Shown: positions 63,582-64,000 of the stretch, one piece after another
How positions within the stretch are numbered: position 1 is the stretch's first letter
Layout: every line of letters begins with the position of its first letter
Assembly: GCF_901933205.1 (NCBI RefSeq)
Contig: NC_044572.1
Span: forward strand, 91,230,965 to 91,294,964
DNA length: 64,000 nucleotides
Direction: 5' to 3'
From: Camarhynchus parvulus
Lineage: Eukaryota > Chordata > Aves > Passeriformes > Thraupidae
Program-made: the position numbers and the translations under genes
The notes under the pieces: generated by a model
What the model saw: the letters and a program-made list of their open reading frames with translations, nothing else
Database searches by the model: none
Told to the model about the DNA's origin: nothing

Positions 63582-63638
63582 ATGAGACCCGCCATCTTCC
63601 CGCTCCTGCCTGACCCTGGCTGCCTCCTGCTCCTCCTG
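63582..63638 (+). CDS. ERP44: ERP44 exon 1, coding part (residues 1-19)
   Basis: The ATG at 63582 (context TACCATGA, A at -3) opens 19 codons reading MRPAIFPLLPDPGCLLLLL, followed by the donor CTG before GTAAAAG. This matches human ERP44 exon 1 (MHPAVFLSLPDLRCSLLLL) in length, in splice phase (0) and at about two thirds of residues. ERP44 is also the head-to-head neighbour of INVS in human. The product is an ER/early-Golgi PDI-family chaperone that retains and recycles partially oxidised cargo and ERO1 through thiol exchange (family knowledge). This exon holds only the first part of the cleaved signal peptide, basic start then leucine run. The thioredoxin domains lie beyond the window. Confidence 0.88.
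63589..63598 (-). promoter_or_regulatory. YY1-like motif just inside ERP44 exon 1
   Basis: The minus strand reads AAGATGGCGG (plus CCGCCATCTT), the core YY1 site. YY1 sites of this kind are often found just downstream of transcription or translation starts in CpG-island genes. Here it overlaps codons 3-6 of ERP44. Confidence 0.5.
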
Positions 63639-64000
63639 GTAAAAGCCGCCGGCCCCCGCTGCCCTTCCCTTCCCCGCGCCGGCTTGGGCAGGGCGGCGCT
63701 GGGGTGGCCGGCGGGCCCCGCTCGGGGCTCCTCTCTCGCTCCCCTCCCCCGCCCAGCAGGTGCCGGCGGCCGGGAAGGAGGGAGGGAGGCCGGGAGGGAA
63801 GGAGGGAGGGAGCGGCCCCGGCGAGCGGGCCCCGGCGGTGTGGCCGAGGCCGATAGGCTGCGCGCACGGGGTGGGGCCGCGCCAGGGCCCGGGCCCGGGG
63901 CAGTGTCCGGGCGGGCGGCGCGGCCTGGCCCCGGCTCCGCGGCTGCCGGAGCCGGCGGGAACGGCCGTAACGGGGGCGCCTCTGCAGCCCCCTGAAAGAG
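63639..64000 (+). other. ERP44: ERP44 intron 1 (partial)
   Basis: This is very GC-rich sequence following the exon 1 donor, still within the CpG island. It contains a G-run cluster at 63792-63810 that fits a quadruplex pattern and a GGGCCCGGGCCC palindrome at 63885-63896. The long open frames across it on both strands are products of GC richness. Confidence 0.7.

Larger units (their letters stand above)
62750..64000. promoter_or_regulatory. CpG island, shared INVS/ERP44 promoter
   Basis: CpG density rises abruptly from about 62750 and stays high to the window edge, while the rest of the window is CpG-poor. The island contains the probable INVS exon 1 (minus) and ERP44 exon 1 (plus) less than 340 bp apart, so one bidirectional promoter must serve both. 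Within 63400-63490 are CCGGAA (ETS-like, 63404-63409), ACTACGCTTCCCGGCGTGCC (63408-63427, like the ZNF143 SBS) and an X-box-like GTTTCCTGGCGAC (63477-63489). No TATA box is visible, as usual for housekeeping CpG promoters. Confidence 0.85.

Noticed and set aside
63108..63995. 295-residue open frame on the plus strand across the promoter
   Set aside because: Only codons 63582-63638 are real (ERP44 exon 1). The rest is promoter, 5'UTR and intron, rich in Pro/Arg/Gly/Ala because of GC content.
1..64000. CRISPR arrays, operons, integrons or phage-like modules
   Set aside because: None is present. The window is spliced vertebrate DNA, and the only arrays are a three-copy 18-bp minisatellite and simple microsatellites.

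Overview
The window is vertebrate nuclear DNA, almost certainly from a bird and most likely a passerine. It has avian CR1 LINEs, an insertion that reads as the tRNA-Ile/CR1-tailed songbird SINE (TguSINE1 type), and a solo LTR of a kind I associate with songbird endogenous retroviruses. Most of it is AT-rich intron, with one dense CpG island at the right end. No bacterial or viral gene organisation is present.

Nearly the whole window is the 5' half of one gene, INVS (inversin, nephrocystin-2), on the minus strand. Nine coding exons and a probable non-coding first exon can be placed to the base. Coding blocks in transcription order are 59699-59594 (ATG), 53362-53196, 26840-26667, 24442-24275, 15130-14950, 11404-11295, 6738-6567, 2481-2326 and 868-639. 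All junctions are AG/GT with matching phases. The blocks sum to 1464 nt, or 488 codons of uninterrupted N-terminal ankyrin-repeat domain. The C-terminal part (last repeats, IQ motifs) lies beyond position 1. Exon 1 ends at 63244 inside the CpG island.

At the right edge, divergent to INVS on the plus strand, is exon 1 of ERP44 (ATG 63582, donor after 63638), an ER thiol-redox chaperone of the PDI family. The INVS-ERP44 head-to-head pair is also found in human. The two genes share a compact promoter with ETS, SBS/ZNF143-like, X-box-like and YY1-like motifs.

Region by region: 1-6.6 kb holds exons 10-8 and, in intron 8, an unexplained CpG-retaining block (3.78-5.07 kb). From 6.7 to 15.1 kb are a CR1 fragment, the SINE and exons 8-6. 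From 15.1 to 24.3 kb (intron 5) is a transposon-rich intron with two CR1s and an LTR. Exons 5 and 4 lie at 24.3-26.8 kb. The 26-kb intron 3 has few recognisable transposons but two candidate regulatory blocks and an LTR end that stops about 50 bp from the exon 3 donor. Intron 2 (53.4-59.6 kb) has a solo LTR with target-site duplication and an (AT)n microsatellite. Intron 1 has another CR1 and leads into the promoter.

I did not find a new protein-coding system. The observations most worth following are regulatory or structural: the CpG-retaining intronic blocks, a tandem repeat abutting the exon 4 splice donor, uORFs just upstream of the INVS start codon, a perfect hairpin in intron 5, and a perfect steroid-receptor-like inverted repeat in intron 2. 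Exon, TSD, palindrome and hairpin coordinates were read base by base; transposon boundaries are approximate because no alignment could be run.
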